The notes beneath the pieces are model-generated. The model searched no databases and was not told where the DNA came from. It was given only the letters and a program-made list of their open reading frames with translations. Both the position numbers and the translations under genes were made by a program. Shown piece by piece: positions 34,800-44,071 of a DNA stretch of 64,000 nt. Position 1 is the first letter of the stretch. Every line of letters starts with the position of its first letter. The DNA is from Schlegelella_A sp965246805 (GTDB taxonomy: Bacteria > Pseudomonadota > Gammaproteobacteria > Burkholderiales > Burkholderiaceae_C). The stretch spans positions 1-64,000 of the forward strand of contig CBDFFO010000007.1 in NCBI GenBank assembly GCA_965246805.1. The letters are read 5' to 3'.

Positions 34800-36130
34800 G
34801 CACCGTCGTCCTCGGCGTGCGGCGGGTCGCCACCAGCAGCGCTGTCCTGCTGGGTGAAAACGTGTTGCGACTCGTCGTAACGGCGGCGGTTTCCTTCTTC
34901 ATCGCTGGCCGTCTTGGACCGGCGCTGTTCGGCATTCTCAATTTCGCCTCGGCGTTGATGGCGATCTTCCTCGGGCTGGCCGCTCTCGGGCTCGACATCC
35001 CGTTGACGCTGCGCCTGACCCGAACTGCGGGCAACCCCAACGACAGCGCCGTGTTGCTCGGCACGGCCATCGCGTTGCGGTTGGTCGCAGCGATCGGCGT
35101 CTTCGTGCTGCTCGTCGGGTTCGCGTTCGTGCTGAGGCGTGCCGATGCGCTCGCCCTCGGTGTCACCGTCATCGTCGCGCTCTCGATCTTCGGCTATGCG
35201 CCGAGCGTGTTCGATTTCTGGTTCAAGGCCGAGGTGCGGGCCGGCCCGCCCGCCTCGATGCGGCTGGCCACCACGCTTTTCGTTTCGGCCGCCAAGATCG
35301 GCTGCCTCTGGCTCGGCCTCGGCGTCATCGCGCTGGCCTGGACCGTCGTTCTCGAAGCGGTTCTGGGCAGCGCGCTGCTGTGGCTGGCCTGGCGTCGCGC
35401 GAACCCGACGCTGCCTCTCGCTCCGTGGCGTCCGGACCCGTCGCTTTTTCGCGTCCTGCCGCGAGAAAGCTGGCCCTACTTGGCGAGCACAGCGGCCACG
35501 CTCATCATGATGAAGAGCGACGTCGTGCTGCTCGGCGCTCTGTCGTCGAACAGCGACGCGGGCATCTACAGCTTGGTGCAAAAGTTGTCGGAAGTGCTCT
35601 ACATCGTTCCTGTGGTGCTGGTCGACTCGGCCTATCCGGCACTGGTGCGCCGACAGGGCACCAGCGAAGCGAACGTCGATGGCCAGCTGCTGTTCGATTT
35701 GGCCTCCGGTGCCGCGTTCGTCGCCGCCGCCGTCGGCATCCTGCTCGCCGGTCCGGCGATCGAACTCGTCTTCGGCAGCCGCTATGCCGCGTCGCTCCCG
35801 CTGTTCCATTGGCATGCGTGGACCGTCGTCGCCATCGGGCTCAGCGTGGCGCGCAGCCGCTGGCTTGGCATCGCGGGATTGCAACGACACGCGCCGCTGG
35901 TCGCTGTGGTGGGCGCCGTCATCAACGTGGTACTGAACCTCGCCATGATCCCGACGTTCGGCGCCTGGGGCGCCGCCGGGTCCGCGCTCATCGCTTATTT
36001 CGTGGCTGGTTTCCTCACCTCTTTCATGATCGCGGAACTGCGCCCCGTCGGCCGGATGCAGGTCCGGGCGCTCTGGCCCTGGGGTCGTCTCGTCGAGCGG
36101 TGCATGCAGTCGCGAGTCGCGGCGCCATGA
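34796..36130 (+). CDS. Polysaccharide flippase (Wzx/MOP superfamily)
   Basis: A 444-residue polytopic membrane protein with about 12-14 hydrophobic segments (examples GENVLRLVVTAAVSFFIAGR, LVAAIGVFVLLVGFAFVL, LVAVVGAVINVVLNLAMIPT). The N-terminal arrangement with RLGPALFGILNFASALMAIF is typical of O-antigen flippases of the MOP/MATE superfamily. It should move the lipid-linked repeat unit made by EpsB and the glycosyltransferases to the periplasmic side. GTG start overlaps the epsI stop; its stop overlaps the next ATG. Confidence 0.9.
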   Translation: MSTVVLGVRRVATSSAVLLGENVLRLVVTAAVSFFIAGRLGPALFGILNFASALMAIFLGLAALGLDIPLTLRLTRTAGNPNDSAVLLGTAIALRLVAAIGVFVLLVGFAFVLRRADALALGVTVIVALSIFGYAPSVFDFWFKAEVRAGPPASMRLATTLFVSAAKIGCLWLGLGVIALAWTVVLEAVLGSALLWLAWRRANPTLPLAPWRPDPSLFRVLPRESWPYLASTAATLIMMKSDVVLLGALSSNSDAGIYSLVQKLSEVLYIVPVVLVDSAYPALVRRQGTSEANVDGQLLFDLASGAAFVAAAVGILLAGPAIELVFGSRYAASLPLFHWHAWTVVAIGLSVARSRWLGIAGLQRHAPLVAVVGAVINVVLNLAMIPTFGAWGAAGSALIAYFVAGFLTSFMIAELRPVGRMQVRALWPWGRLVERCMQSRVAAP

Positions 36131-37368
36131 CGCCGCATGCAGGCCGGTTGCACGGGCGGCGCGTGCTGTTCGTCCATCAATCGGCCGACCTCTACGGGAG
36201 CGACCGCGTGTTGCTCGAATGCGCGGCAGCAGTCGCCCAAGCAGGCGGCACGGCCGTGGTGGCGCTGCCGAGCGAGGGTCCGCTGGTGCCGGCGCTGCAG
36301 GAGAGAGGCGTCGAGACGCATGTCGTTGGCGACGAGCACTTGCTGCGCCTGGAGCGCTCGAGGTTGTCGGCAGTGGGCGTGGCGGGACTCTTTTTCAACG
36401 CCCCAGCGGCTATTCGCTCGCTCGACAGGATCGCTGCGCAACATCGCATCGACCTCGTGTGTTCGAGCACGCTGGCCGTGTTGGGCGGCGCTCTGTGGGC
36501 ACGCGCAAGGGGGGTGCCGCACGTCTGGCACGTCCACGAGATGATCGAGCGACCCGTTTTCATGGCGACGATCTTTGCGAGCCTTCTGCGCCTGTTCGCT
36601 GACGTCGTGATCTGCAATTCAAATGCGACGCGCGACTTCTACGCGCGTCGCATGGCCGGTCTCACGTCGCGTTGCCAGGTGGTCTGGAATGGCGTTCCCG
36701 ACCCGCGCGAGCGTACCGTCGAGGAGCAGGAGCTGCGCGCCACCCGTGCTCGCTTCCGGCCGCATGGCGAAAGCGTCTGCATCGGTCTCGTGGGCCGCAT
36801 CAACAGCACGAAGGGGCATGCGCTGCTGCTGGCCGCAGCCGAGCGGCTTCATGCCTCTATCGACGTCGATTTTTCGCTTGTCTTCATTGGTGGTGCACCC
36901 CGTGGACAAGACCACCATGTGACACACCTGCGCGAACGCATCGCCGGCTCGCCGATTCGGGACCGGGTCGTTCTCTGCGACTTCATCGCCGATACGCGCG
37001 CGGCCTATGCGGCGCTCGATGTGGTGTGCATTCCATCGACCGGGGCCGAAGCGTTTGGCCTCGTCGCGGTCGAGGCCATGGCAGCAGGACGCGTGGTGGT
37101 GGCAGCACGAATCGGCGGCTTGCCGGAGGTGGTGATCGACTGGCAGAGCGGCCGCTTGCACACGGCAGGCAACGCCGAGAGTCTGGCGCTGGCGCTGCGC
37201 GATGTGGTCAACCATGCGATGCGCCGCGAAAGCCTCGGCCAGTTCGGACGGCGCCGCTACGAAACCGAGTTCACGGTTCGACGAATGACCGACAGCGTGC
37301 TCGATGTCATGGCTCGGATGTTGGTGGGTAAGCCACTGAGCCCGGTTGAAGCGTTGAGGTCGTCGTGA
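36127..37368 (+). CDS. GT4-family glycosyltransferase
   Basis: A 413-residue GT-B enzyme. The N-terminal acceptor domain begins VLFVHQSADLYGSDRVLLEC, with the HVWHVHEMIERPVF segment. The C-terminal nucleotide-sugar domain carries CIGLVGRINSTKGHALLLAA and the retaining-type EX7E motif in PSTGAEAFGLVAVEAMAAGR (Glu, seven residues, Glu). Predicted to add one sugar of the repeat unit; donor and linkage cannot be told. Starts at ATG 36127, overlapping the flippase stop. A short C-terminal tail continues into the ligase start (GTGA). Confidence 0.9.
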   Translation: MTPHAGRLHGRRVLFVHQSADLYGSDRVLLECAAAVAQAGGTAVVALPSEGPLVPALQERGVETHVVGDEHLLRLERSRLSAVGVAGLFFNAPAAIRSLDRIAAQHRIDLVCSSTLAVLGGALWARARGVPHVWHVHEMIERPVFMATIFASLLRLFADVVICNSNATRDFYARRMAGLTSRCQVVWNGVPDPRERTVEEQELRATRARFRPHGESVCIGLVGRINSTKGHALLLAAAERLHASIDVDFSLVFIGGAPRGQDHHVTHLRERIAGSPIRDRVVLCDFIADTRAAYAALDVVCIPSTGAEAFGLVAVEAMAAGRVVVAARIGGLPEVVIDWQSGRLHTAGNAESLALALRDVVNHAMRRESLGQFGRRRYETEFTVRRMTDSVLDVMARMLVGKPLSPVEALRSS

Positions 37369-38654
37369 GCTACCAGCGCCTTTACTTAAGCCGGGCCGAG
37401 CTCCACCGACAAACGCCTCGCGCGGTGACGTGGCCCGCGGTGTCGATAGGCGCGTTATGCGTGCTGGCTGTGGCGGCTCCGCCCGGTTTCATCACCGCGA
37501 TCAACCTCTACCTCCTTCTGCTGGTCGGCGTGGTGTGGGTCGGGAGTCGCACACCGATCGAGAAGCCGCTTGTCACCTCGGTGCTCCCGTTCGCGGCGGC
37601 CATCGTGGTCGGGCTCGTCTTCGGCGCGGGCAGCGACCGCTATCTCTACCTGAAAGACGCGTGGTACTACGCGAATCCCGCGCTCATCATCGCGCTCGGC
37701 TACGTGCTCGGTCGAGCGCTGGCCGACACGCGCCGTGGCTTGCGCGCGTTCGTCATCGGTGGTGCATTGGTCGCAACCGTACACATGATTCCGTTTGCAT
37801 TGCACCCGGAGTTGTTGATGCGCCCGGCCACGTCCATTCGGGGCGCCGCGGGCACTGGGTTCTACGCCACCGCGCTGACGTTGATGGTGCTGTTCGGTTG
37901 GCGCGGTCAATGGCGCGCGGGGCTCGGTCTGCATCCAGTGATCGGCAGCGTCTGCGGCGTGCTCTGTGCGGCTTCGGTTGTGTTCAGTTTTTCGCGAACG
38001 ATCATGCTCGTCGCGGCCCTGGGCGGCTTGGCGATGGCCGGCTTCTTCGCACGCCGCGAACTGCGTCGAATCGCTGTGTTCATGGCCATTTGCGCCGCGT
38101 TCCTCGCGGTGTTACAAGCGAGCGTCGACACCGAGTCGGTCCAGGCGAGGCGCTCATTCGTCGGCAAGCTGGCGCGTTCGTTCGAGGAGATCAGCGTTCA
38201 GGACTATTCGACCGCGGTCGACGTCAACGCCAACTGGCGCGGCTTCGAAACCGAGCGCGCCCTCGAACACTGGCGTAGCGGAACGCCGGTGCAATGGGTC
38301 TTCGGGCATGGCTTTGGCGATCAGGTCGATCTGGGGCAGTTTCAGAACCTCACGAATTTGCCGAGCGGTGCCGTCCGGTTCATCCCCATTTTTCACAACG
38401 GCTACATCTACCTGCTCGTCAAGACCGGCGTGGTCGGCGTGGCCCTCTACCTGTTCGCCGTCGGTTGGCTCTATGTGCTGGGTCGACGCGCCGCACCGGA
38501 ATCGAAACTCGAAGGCCGTGCCCTTCAAGGCTGCGCCGTGATCTTGTTCGTCACGACTTGGGTCGTGTCCGGCGCCTTCAACAAGTTCGACATGTTTTCG
38601 TTCTTGTTGTTGATCGGCTTTCTTCTCGCCACGCTGACCCGGAGTCGCGTGTGA
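37365..38654 (+). CDS. O-antigen ligase/Wzy-type polymerase
   Basis: A 429-residue membrane protein with about 10-12 hydrophobic segments. A large periplasmic loop between later helices holds WRGFETERALEHWRSGTPVQ and FGHGFGDQVDLGQF followed by FIPIFHNGYIYLLVKTGVVG. The GHGFG and HNGYIYLLVKTG statements are characteristic of the Wzy_C/O-antigen ligase superfamily, where the loop holds catalytic Arg and His residues. In a locus with flippase, Wzz-like and Wza-like proteins it is most probably the polymerase. GTG start at 37365 overlaps the previous stop. Confidence 0.85.
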   Translation: MSYQRLYLSRAELHRQTPRAVTWPAVSIGALCVLAVAAPPGFITAINLYLLLLVGVVWVGSRTPIEKPLVTSVLPFAAAIVVGLVFGAGSDRYLYLKDAWYYANPALIIALGYVLGRALADTRRGLRAFVIGGALVATVHMIPFALHPELLMRPATSIRGAAGTGFYATALTLMVLFGWRGQWRAGLGLHPVIGSVCGVLCAASVVFSFSRTIMLVAALGGLAMAGFFARRELRRIAVFMAICAAFLAVLQASVDTESVQARRSFVGKLARSFEEISVQDYSTAVDVNANWRGFETERALEHWRSGTPVQWVFGHGFGDQVDLGQFQNLTNLPSGAVRFIPIFHNGYIYLLVKTGVVGVALYLFAVGWLYVLGRRAAPESKLEGRALQGCAVILFVTTWVVSGAFNKFDMFSFLLLIGFLLATLTRSRV

Positions 38655-39793
38655 GCGAGACGGTTCGCGGTGAAAAGCCGACATCGCCAAGGCGACGCGC
38701 CCTGCTTCGATCGGTCGCCGCCGCCGCGCTGCCGTCGGCCGCATTGGCCGTCGACGCGAGCCCGGCCACATCGCCATTGGCCTCGCCGTCAGGCGCTGCT
38801 GGTTTCGCTCGAAGCCGTCGCCATGGATTCGTGCTCGGCGGCGTCGAGCGAGACCCCGGCCTGCTCGACGCCATGGCCGCACTCGGCGCGAACACGGCGC
38901 GCGTTTTTTTCCCTTTCGGACGGTGCGGGAACTGTGAGCGTTACGGCCGTGCCGCTGCAGCCGAACTCGCGATGCGCGACCTGTTCTCGCGCGCGCGTAA
39001 AACCGCTGTGCAGCTGGTCGTGGTGGGCGGTTTCCAAGGCATTCAGGAGCCGACCTTCTGGCGCGACGCGGCCTTGCGCGACAGCTTCGTCGACAGCTGG
39101 CGCTGGTTCGCGGCGACCTTCGGCGACGAGCCCGCCCTAGCCGGCATGGACCTGATGAATGAGCCCAATCCGCCGTGGCCGTCCGGCGATATCGCGGAGG
39201 CCACGTCGGCTTGGAATCCCCTCGCTGCCGCCGCGATCGATGCGATCAGAAACGAGCGGGTGCGGCTGCCTGTGATCTACGAACCCGTGGCCGGCGGCAA
39301 CGCCATCGGCTTGGCCCGGATGCAACCGTTCGGCGATCGCGAGGTCGTCTACAGCATTCACTTCTACACGCCGCACGACATCACGCATCAACGGGTGGCC
39401 GCCGCGTGGCAACGCTCGATTCCGTATCCGGCGGACGTGAGCTATGGACTCGGCGCCATGGATGCCCGCTTCGGTATCACGGCGGTTGATCGAGCCCGCC
39501 TCGAGCTCGACTTGATGGCTGCCCGCGAGTTCCAACGCCGTCACGACGTACCCATCTATGTCGGCGAATTCAGTTGCGTCAGATGGGCGCCTGCCGGTTC
39601 GGCGCTGCGCTACATCGGCGATGCGCTCGCCATATTCAACCAATGGGGTTGGTCGTGGACCTACCACGAGTTCCGCGGCTGGCCCGGGTGGGACGCCGAG
39701 ATCGACTCCACCGACCCGGCCGCGCACAGGCGCTCGATCGATGCGCCCGTGATGCAGGCGCTGCGGGCCGCGATGCGAAGCGAATCCCGATGA
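38651..39793 (+). CDS. Exported glycoside hydrolase, GH5-like
   Basis: A 380-residue (beta/alpha)8-type hydrolase of clan GH-A, GH5-like. The acid/base is Glu171 in GMDLMNEPNPPW and the nucleophile is Glu306 in VPIYVGEFSC; SIHFYTPHDITHQ supplies the usual substrate His/Tyr. The N-terminus (SPRRRALLRSVAAAALPSAALA) is a basic plus hydrophobic export signal with two or more Arg, compatible with Tat or Sec. Hydrolases in such loci trim or release the polymer, or clear misplaced periplasmic chains. GTG start overlaps the polymerase stop; the stop overlaps the next ATG. Sugar specificity unknown. Confidence 0.85.
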   Translation: MSETVRGEKPTSPRRRALLRSVAAAALPSAALAVDASPATSPLASPSGAAGFARSRRHGFVLGGVERDPGLLDAMAALGANTARVFFPFGRCGNCERYGRAAAAELAMRDLFSRARKTAVQLVVVGGFQGIQEPTFWRDAALRDSFVDSWRWFAATFGDEPALAGMDLMNEPNPPWPSGDIAEATSAWNPLAAAAIDAIRNERVRLPVIYEPVAGGNAIGLARMQPFGDREVVYSIHFYTPHDITHQRVAAAWQRSIPYPADVSYGLGAMDARFGITAVDRARLELDLMAAREFQRRHDVPIYVGEFSCVRWAPAGSALRYIGDALAIFNQWGWSWTYHEFRGWPGWDAEIDSTDPAAHRRSIDAPVMQALRAAMRSESR

Positions 39794-41085
39794 CACCTTT
39801 CGCGCCCGACCCTCTCGCTTCGCCCCCGCCGTTGCTGATGAGAACTGCCAAGGCGCCCTCCGAGGGCATCGGCCCGTTCGTCGCCGACACCGATCGTGAA
39901 GCCATGGAAGGGCTGTCTGCACGGCGACTCCGCCCCGCGATCCGCATCCTGGGTACGCGGGGCGTGCCCGCCGCCCACGGCGGCTTCGAGACCTTCGCAG
40001 AGCGTCTCGCGCTCTACCTGGTTGAACGCGGTTGGAGTGTCACCGTGTACTGTCAGATCGATGGCCGAGGTGCGATCAGCATTGACCGTTGGCGCGGTGT
40101 CGAACGCGTGCTGGTTCCCATCGACCTCATCGGCGCAAAGTCCACCATCCTGTTCGACTGGAAGTCGATCCTGCATGCCGCGTCAGCTGGTGAGCCGTGT
40201 TTGACACTGGGCTACAACACGGCCCTCTTCTGCACGTGGTTGCGATGGCGCGGCGTTCAGAACGTCATCAACATGGACGGCATCGAATGGGCTCGTGTCA
40301 AGTGGAGCCCAATCGCGCGCGCGTGGTTGTGGATCAACGACCATGCCGGATGTCGACTCGGCAATCATCTGGTCGCCGATCACCCGGCCATCGCCGAACA
40401 CCTTGCGACGCGAGTCGGGACGTCCAAGATAACCACTATTCCTTATGGCGCCGACGAGATCGAAGAGGCGCCGATTGAACCCGTCGTCGAGCGCGGCCTC
40501 GTGCCGGGCCAATACCTCACGTTGGTCGCCCGTCCCGAGCCGGAAAATTCGGTTCTGGAGGTGGTGCGGGCGTTCTCGAGGAAGCCGCGTGGCGTGCGAC
40601 TGGCCGTGCTTGGAACCTACAAAGCCAACATCGGCTATCACGACGCGGTGCGCGCGGCAGCCGGCCCGGAAGTCGACTTCATCGGCGCCGTCTACGCGCC
40701 GGCCATCGTGCAGGCGTTGCGCTTTCATTCGCTCGCTTACGTGCACGGCCACCAGGTCGGTGGCACCAACCCCTCGCTGGTCGAAGCGCTCGGCGCCGGC
40801 AATGCGGTTCTCGCCCACGACAACCGCTTCAACCGCTGGGTCGCGGGCGATGCCGCGCGCTATTTCAGCGACGAAGACGCCTTCGAGCGTGCCCTCGAGC
40901 ACCTACTGGCCCATCCGTCGACCCGTGCCGAGATGAGCACGGCGGCGCGCCTGCGGGTTCACACCACGTTCCGTTGGAGCGATGTGTTGCACCGCTACGA
41001 AGCATTGCTGCTTCCGCTGACTGGCGCGCGGCGACTCGACCAAGATTCTGCTGAGAGCGGTGTCGGGCGCCCTACTGCAAGGTGA
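39790..41085 (+). CDS. Glycosyltransferase, DUF1972/GT4 rhamnosyltransferase-like
   Basis: A 431-residue GT-B enzyme. The DUF1972-type N-domain begins IRILGTRGVPAAHGGFETFA, a signature of rhamnosyltransferases such as Cps2T/WchF-like enzymes. LGYNTALFCTWLRWRGVQNV and NMDGIEWARVKWS are also typical of that group. The C-terminal domain has YLTLVARPEPENSVLEVVRA and HQVGGTNPSLVEALGAGNAV, the latter carrying the donor-binding Glu. A 50-residue Pro-rich tail precedes the domain. It is the last gene of the plus-strand eps operon; its last 14 bases overlap the 3' end of epsL on the other strand. Confidence 0.85.
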   Translation: MTPFAPDPLASPPPLLMRTAKAPSEGIGPFVADTDREAMEGLSARRLRPAIRILGTRGVPAAHGGFETFAERLALYLVERGWSVTVYCQIDGRGAISIDRWRGVERVLVPIDLIGAKSTILFDWKSILHAASAGEPCLTLGYNTALFCTWLRWRGVQNVINMDGIEWARVKWSPIARAWLWINDHAGCRLGNHLVADHPAIAEHLATRVGTSKITTIPYGADEIEEAPIEPVVERGLVPGQYLTLVARPEPENSVLEVVRAFSRKPRGVRLAVLGTYKANIGYHDAVRAAAGPEVDFIGAVYAPAIVQALRFHSLAYVHGHQVGGTNPSLVEALGAGNAVLAHDNRFNRWVAGDAARYFSDEDAFERALEHLLAHPSTRAEMSTAARLRVHTTFRWSDVLHRYEALLLPLTGARRLDQDSAESGVGRPTAR

Positions 41086-42343
41086 GCGACACCAAGCAGG
41101 ACGCCACGCGCGCCTCGTAGGGATACGACAGCGCGGTGTCGCTGGTGCGCCGTTCTCGACTGAGTGCGCACTGCGTGGCGAGGTAACGCGTCGGCAGATA
41201 GCGCACCGCCACCGACGTCACGAGCAATCGGTCATCGCCGGCCGAGCCATCGAGTCGACTGCCGAACAACGTCAGATTGCTGACGAGGCGGCGCCGTAAC
41301 CACGTCGCCGAAATCGATGGCTGGATCTTCGCAGTGGAGTCCCACACCAGCGTGGCTGCCGCGCGCGTCGAAAGCTGGTCATAGTTTTGCAACGCCGCCC
41401 GTGCATTGCCGTTGAAATTGAAAAAAGTCGACTGATTGCCGATGTCGCGGCTCAGGCTCAGCGTCGAGTTCAGTTTGCCCGCCGGTTGCCAGGCCCAAAG
41501 CACGTTGCCGGTGGTGCCCGCGAAATCACGCTGGCCGGCCTGCCGGTTGCGTTGGGTCGTTCGGCTGATGCGCACATCGACTCTGCTGGTGCCACTCGGA
41601 GTCCACAGGGCCCCGAGGTCGATATCGTCGCGGTTGTAGGCATCCGGAAGGTAGGTGTCCGGACCGGTCTGCACCCCGTTCGGGTAGCGCCCGTGCGCGC
41701 GTCGCAGCGACAGGTTCGCGTTGAGGATGCCGCTCGGCCGCCAGACCACGCGCATCGAGCCGGTCTCCTCGCTGTTCTCTTGCGCCGCGTAAGCACGCGC
41801 CGAATAGGCGAGCGAGCGATGCGTGAAACCGAGGTCCAGCGTCAGCGTGGAGGCCAACCCGCGCTGGCCATGAAGCTCCAGCTGCTGGGCGGTCTGCAGA
41901 CTCGGCACGCGCAGGTCCGGGTTGATCGCACTGCCGAGCGAACTGAGCGTGGCGAAGCTCGTCAGGGTGCGGCTGGTGTCGTACACGATCGAGCCCGACA
42001 AGCGTTCGACGGTCGAGCCCTGCAAGCTCGCATGCAAGCCGTACCCGGTGTTGTCGAGAGCGGCGTTGCGCCGGTAGTGGTTCGACTGCACCGAGCCAGT
42101 GGCTTGCAGCCGCAGCCGGCCGGTGCTCTCGTCGACGCCGCCGGACAGCGCCGTCGATGTGAGCCAGTCGGCTCGAACGGCGTCGCCGTCGGGAGCGCGA
42201 TAGACATTGCTGTCGTGCACCACCGTCTCGCTCGCGCTGATCGTGTAGGGACCCAAGGCTCCACCAGCAGCAGCGCCGAGCGGCATGAACCCCAACGCGG
42301 CAACCAGCAAGGCAGCGCGGCCGCCGCGTGCCTCAGAACGCAT
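41072..42343 (-). CDS. epsL: Outer-membrane beta-barrel protein EpsL
   Basis: A 423-residue outer-membrane protein. After the signal peptide (ALLVAALGFMPLGAAAGG) comes YTISASETVVHDSNVYRAPDG, then many amphipathic beta strands of alternating polarity (e.g. GRLRLQATGSVQSNHYRRNA, RVDVRISRTTQRNRQ) to the end, as in the putative-beta-barrel EpsL family of XrtB loci. Two Cys near the C-terminus (LATQCALSRE, VASCLVSLTL) may be joined. Likely provides or lines the exit path for the polymer. Its start overlaps the epsB stop by 11 bases; both are transcribed against the main eps operon. Confidence 0.85.
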   Translation of the reverse strand: MRSEARGGRAALLVAALGFMPLGAAAGGALGPYTISASETVVHDSNVYRAPDGDAVRADWLTSTALSGGVDESTGRLRLQATGSVQSNHYRRNAALDNTGYGLHASLQGSTVERLSGSIVYDTSRTLTSFATLSSLGSAINPDLRVPSLQTAQQLELHGQRGLASTLTLDLGFTHRSLAYSARAYAAQENSEETGSMRVVWRPSGILNANLSLRRAHGRYPNGVQTGPDTYLPDAYNRDDIDLGALWTPSGTSRVDVRISRTTQRNRQAGQRDFAGTTGNVLWAWQPAGKLNSTLSLSRDIGNQSTFFNFNGNARAALQNYDQLSTRAAATLVWDSTAKIQPSISATWLRRRLVSNLTLFGSRLDGSAGDDRLLVTSVAVRYLPTRYLATQCALSRERRTSDTALSYPYEARVASCLVSLTLQ

Positions 42344-43805
42344 GCCGATCGCCGAACACCAGTTTGACGGTGCGCGCGATGATCTGCAGATCGAGGCCGA
42401 TCGACCAGTTGCGCAGGTATTCGAGGTCGTACTCGACACGCGCTCGCATCTTGTCGAGCGTGTCGGTTTCGCCGCGATGGCCGTTCACCTGGGCCCAGCC
42501 GGTGATGCCCGGGCGCACCTTGTGGCGGACCATGTAGGCCTTGATGAGCTGCCGATACTGCGCGTTCTGCGCGATCGCATGCGGCCTCGGCCCGACGATG
42601 CTCATGCGTCCCTGCAGCACGTTGATGAACTGCGGCAATTCGTCGAGGGACGTCTTGCGCAGCAGTCGACCGAAGGCCGTGACACGCGGATCGCCACGGG
42701 TCGCCGGTTGAACGTCCGCACCGTCTTCCATCACCCGCATGGTTCGGAACTTGTAGACCGTGATCTCTTCACCGCCCAGTCCGTGGCGGCGTTGCTTGAA
42801 CAGCGCAGGGCCGCGCGACGTGAGCCGTACGCCCAGCGCCAGACACAGCATCAACGGCGCCAACAAGGCCAGGATCAACGAGGCCAGCACGAGATCGGTG
42901 AACCGCTTCGCCAGGTCGTTCATGCCGGTGAACGGTGTCTCGCAGATGCCGACCACCGGCACGCCGCCGACGTCTTGCAGGCGACCCTGGATGATGCTGA
43001 TGCCGAACACGTCCGGCACGAAGTAGATCGAGGCGGTGGTGCCCTGCAGCGATTCGAGCAGCGCCACGATGCGAGGTTGCGACCCCAATGGCATCGTGAT
43101 GTAGACCTCGCCCGCGCCATGCGCTTCGACATAGTGCGCCACGTCGGCAAGGCCTCCCACGCGCAGCGCGTGGGCATCGCGGTGAACGCGATCGCCCTGG
43201 CGGTCGTCGAAAAAGGCCTGCACCGTGGTCTGGAGGCCGACTCGTTTCGGCAGGACGCTTGCCAGCTTCGCGCCGAGCGGCCCGGCGCCCACGATCACGG
43301 CACGGCGTCGCGCATCGGGTCGGCGGCCTCGCGAGGAGAGCCACGTGCGGCCTGCGAGCACGAGCGCCCAATGCGCCAGTGGCGTGCCGCAGATCCACAG
43401 CAAGAGCACGTCCCAGTTGTAGTAGTGGAGGCTCTGGCTCGCGTAGCCGCTGAAGACCAGCAGCGCGATGAGCGCGATCCAGGCCAACGCGATGTCGACA
43501 GCCGCCGCCAGCGGCGCGTCTCGAAAACGCTCGGTGCCCGGAAAGCTGAGTGCGATGACGAGCAGCGCCAACGCCATCGAGGCTCGGCCGAATGGCGTGC
43601 CGTACCAGGCATGGGCGGCGACCAGCACCGACACCGCGATGAAGGGCTCGAGCACCGCGGCCAGCGCGCCGACGACCGATCGTGGCGCATTGAAGAACGC
43701 GCGTCGGTCGGGTCGGCGCTCGAAGATGCGCAACTCAGCCTGGCTGCCGATTCCGTTGTCACAGACCTCAGGTGGACGAAGGGTGGCGAGGGGCTCGTTC
43801 TTCAA
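42333..43805 (-). CDS. epsB: Undecaprenyl-phosphate sugar phosphotransferase EpsB (WcaJ/polyprenyl glycosylphosphotransferase)
   Basis: Priming enzyme that transfers a sugar-1-phosphate to undecaprenyl phosphate, 490 residues. N-terminal membrane helices (LAAVLEPFIAVSVLVAAHAW, IALAWIALIALLVFSGYA) precede a CoA-binding-like Rossmann domain (RRAVIVGAGPLGAKLASVLP). The catalytic bacterial sugar transferase domain has RFTDLVLASLILALLAPLML, FKQRRHGLGGEEITVYKFRT, the RLLRKTSLDELPQFINVLQG block with catalytic Asp-Glu, MSIVGPRPHA and KVRPGITGWAQVNGHRGET. Longest frame starts at a TTG (43805) with no evident ribosome site, so the true start may lie elsewhere. A single EpsB and no epimerase gene in the window means the primer sugar is made elsewhere. 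Confidence 0.95.
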   Translation of the reverse strand: MKNEPLATLRPPEVCDNGIGSQAELRIFERRPDRRAFFNAPRSVVGALAAVLEPFIAVSVLVAAHAWYGTPFGRASMALALLVIALSFPGTERFRDAPLAAAVDIALAWIALIALLVFSGYASQSLHYYNWDVLLLWICGTPLAHWALVLAGRTWLSSRGRRPDARRRAVIVGAGPLGAKLASVLPKRVGLQTTVQAFFDDRQGDRVHRDAHALRVGGLADVAHYVEAHGAGEVYITMPLGSQPRIVALLESLQGTTASIYFVPDVFGISIIQGRLQDVGGVPVVGICETPFTGMNDLAKRFTDLVLASLILALLAPLMLCLALGVRLTSRGPALFKQRRHGLGGEEITVYKFRTMRVMEDGADVQPATRGDPRVTAFGRLLRKTSLDELPQFINVLQGRMSIVGPRPHAIAQNAQYRQLIKAYMVRHKVRPGITGWAQVNGHRGETDTLDKMRARVEYDLEYLRNWSIGLDLQIIARTVKLVFGDRHAF

Positions 43806-43964
43806 GATATCAGCACACGAGAAGTCGGTGGCTCACAGGAGGTGCGCAGCATTGCGCATGAACGTCCACCGGGCTCGGGCGAGCCGAATCCCGGGACTTT
43901 GCCGAGCCAGACTAGCCCGACGCCGTGTCGATCCGATGGTGCCGATCGGATCACCGACCCTGAG

Positions 43965-43976
43965 CCGAACGGACTA
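43965..43976 (-). promoter_or_regulatory. Candidate shared regulatory motif, copy 4 (TAGTCCGTTCGG)
   Basis: Exact minus-strand match to copy 1. It lies in the 266-base divergent region between epsB (minus) and the subtilisin gene (plus), 160 bases upstream of epsB. A related but looser TAGTCTGGCTCGG lies about 55 bases nearer to epsB. Regulatory role inferred from recurrence. Confidence 0.45.
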
Positions 43977-44071
43977 TTTCGAATGCGTGAACTGCCATCC
44001 TCACACCGATTCGAGTGGCTGCGCGAGCCCTTGTCATCTGGCGCCAACAATGGTTCGCCAGCATCGCGGGA

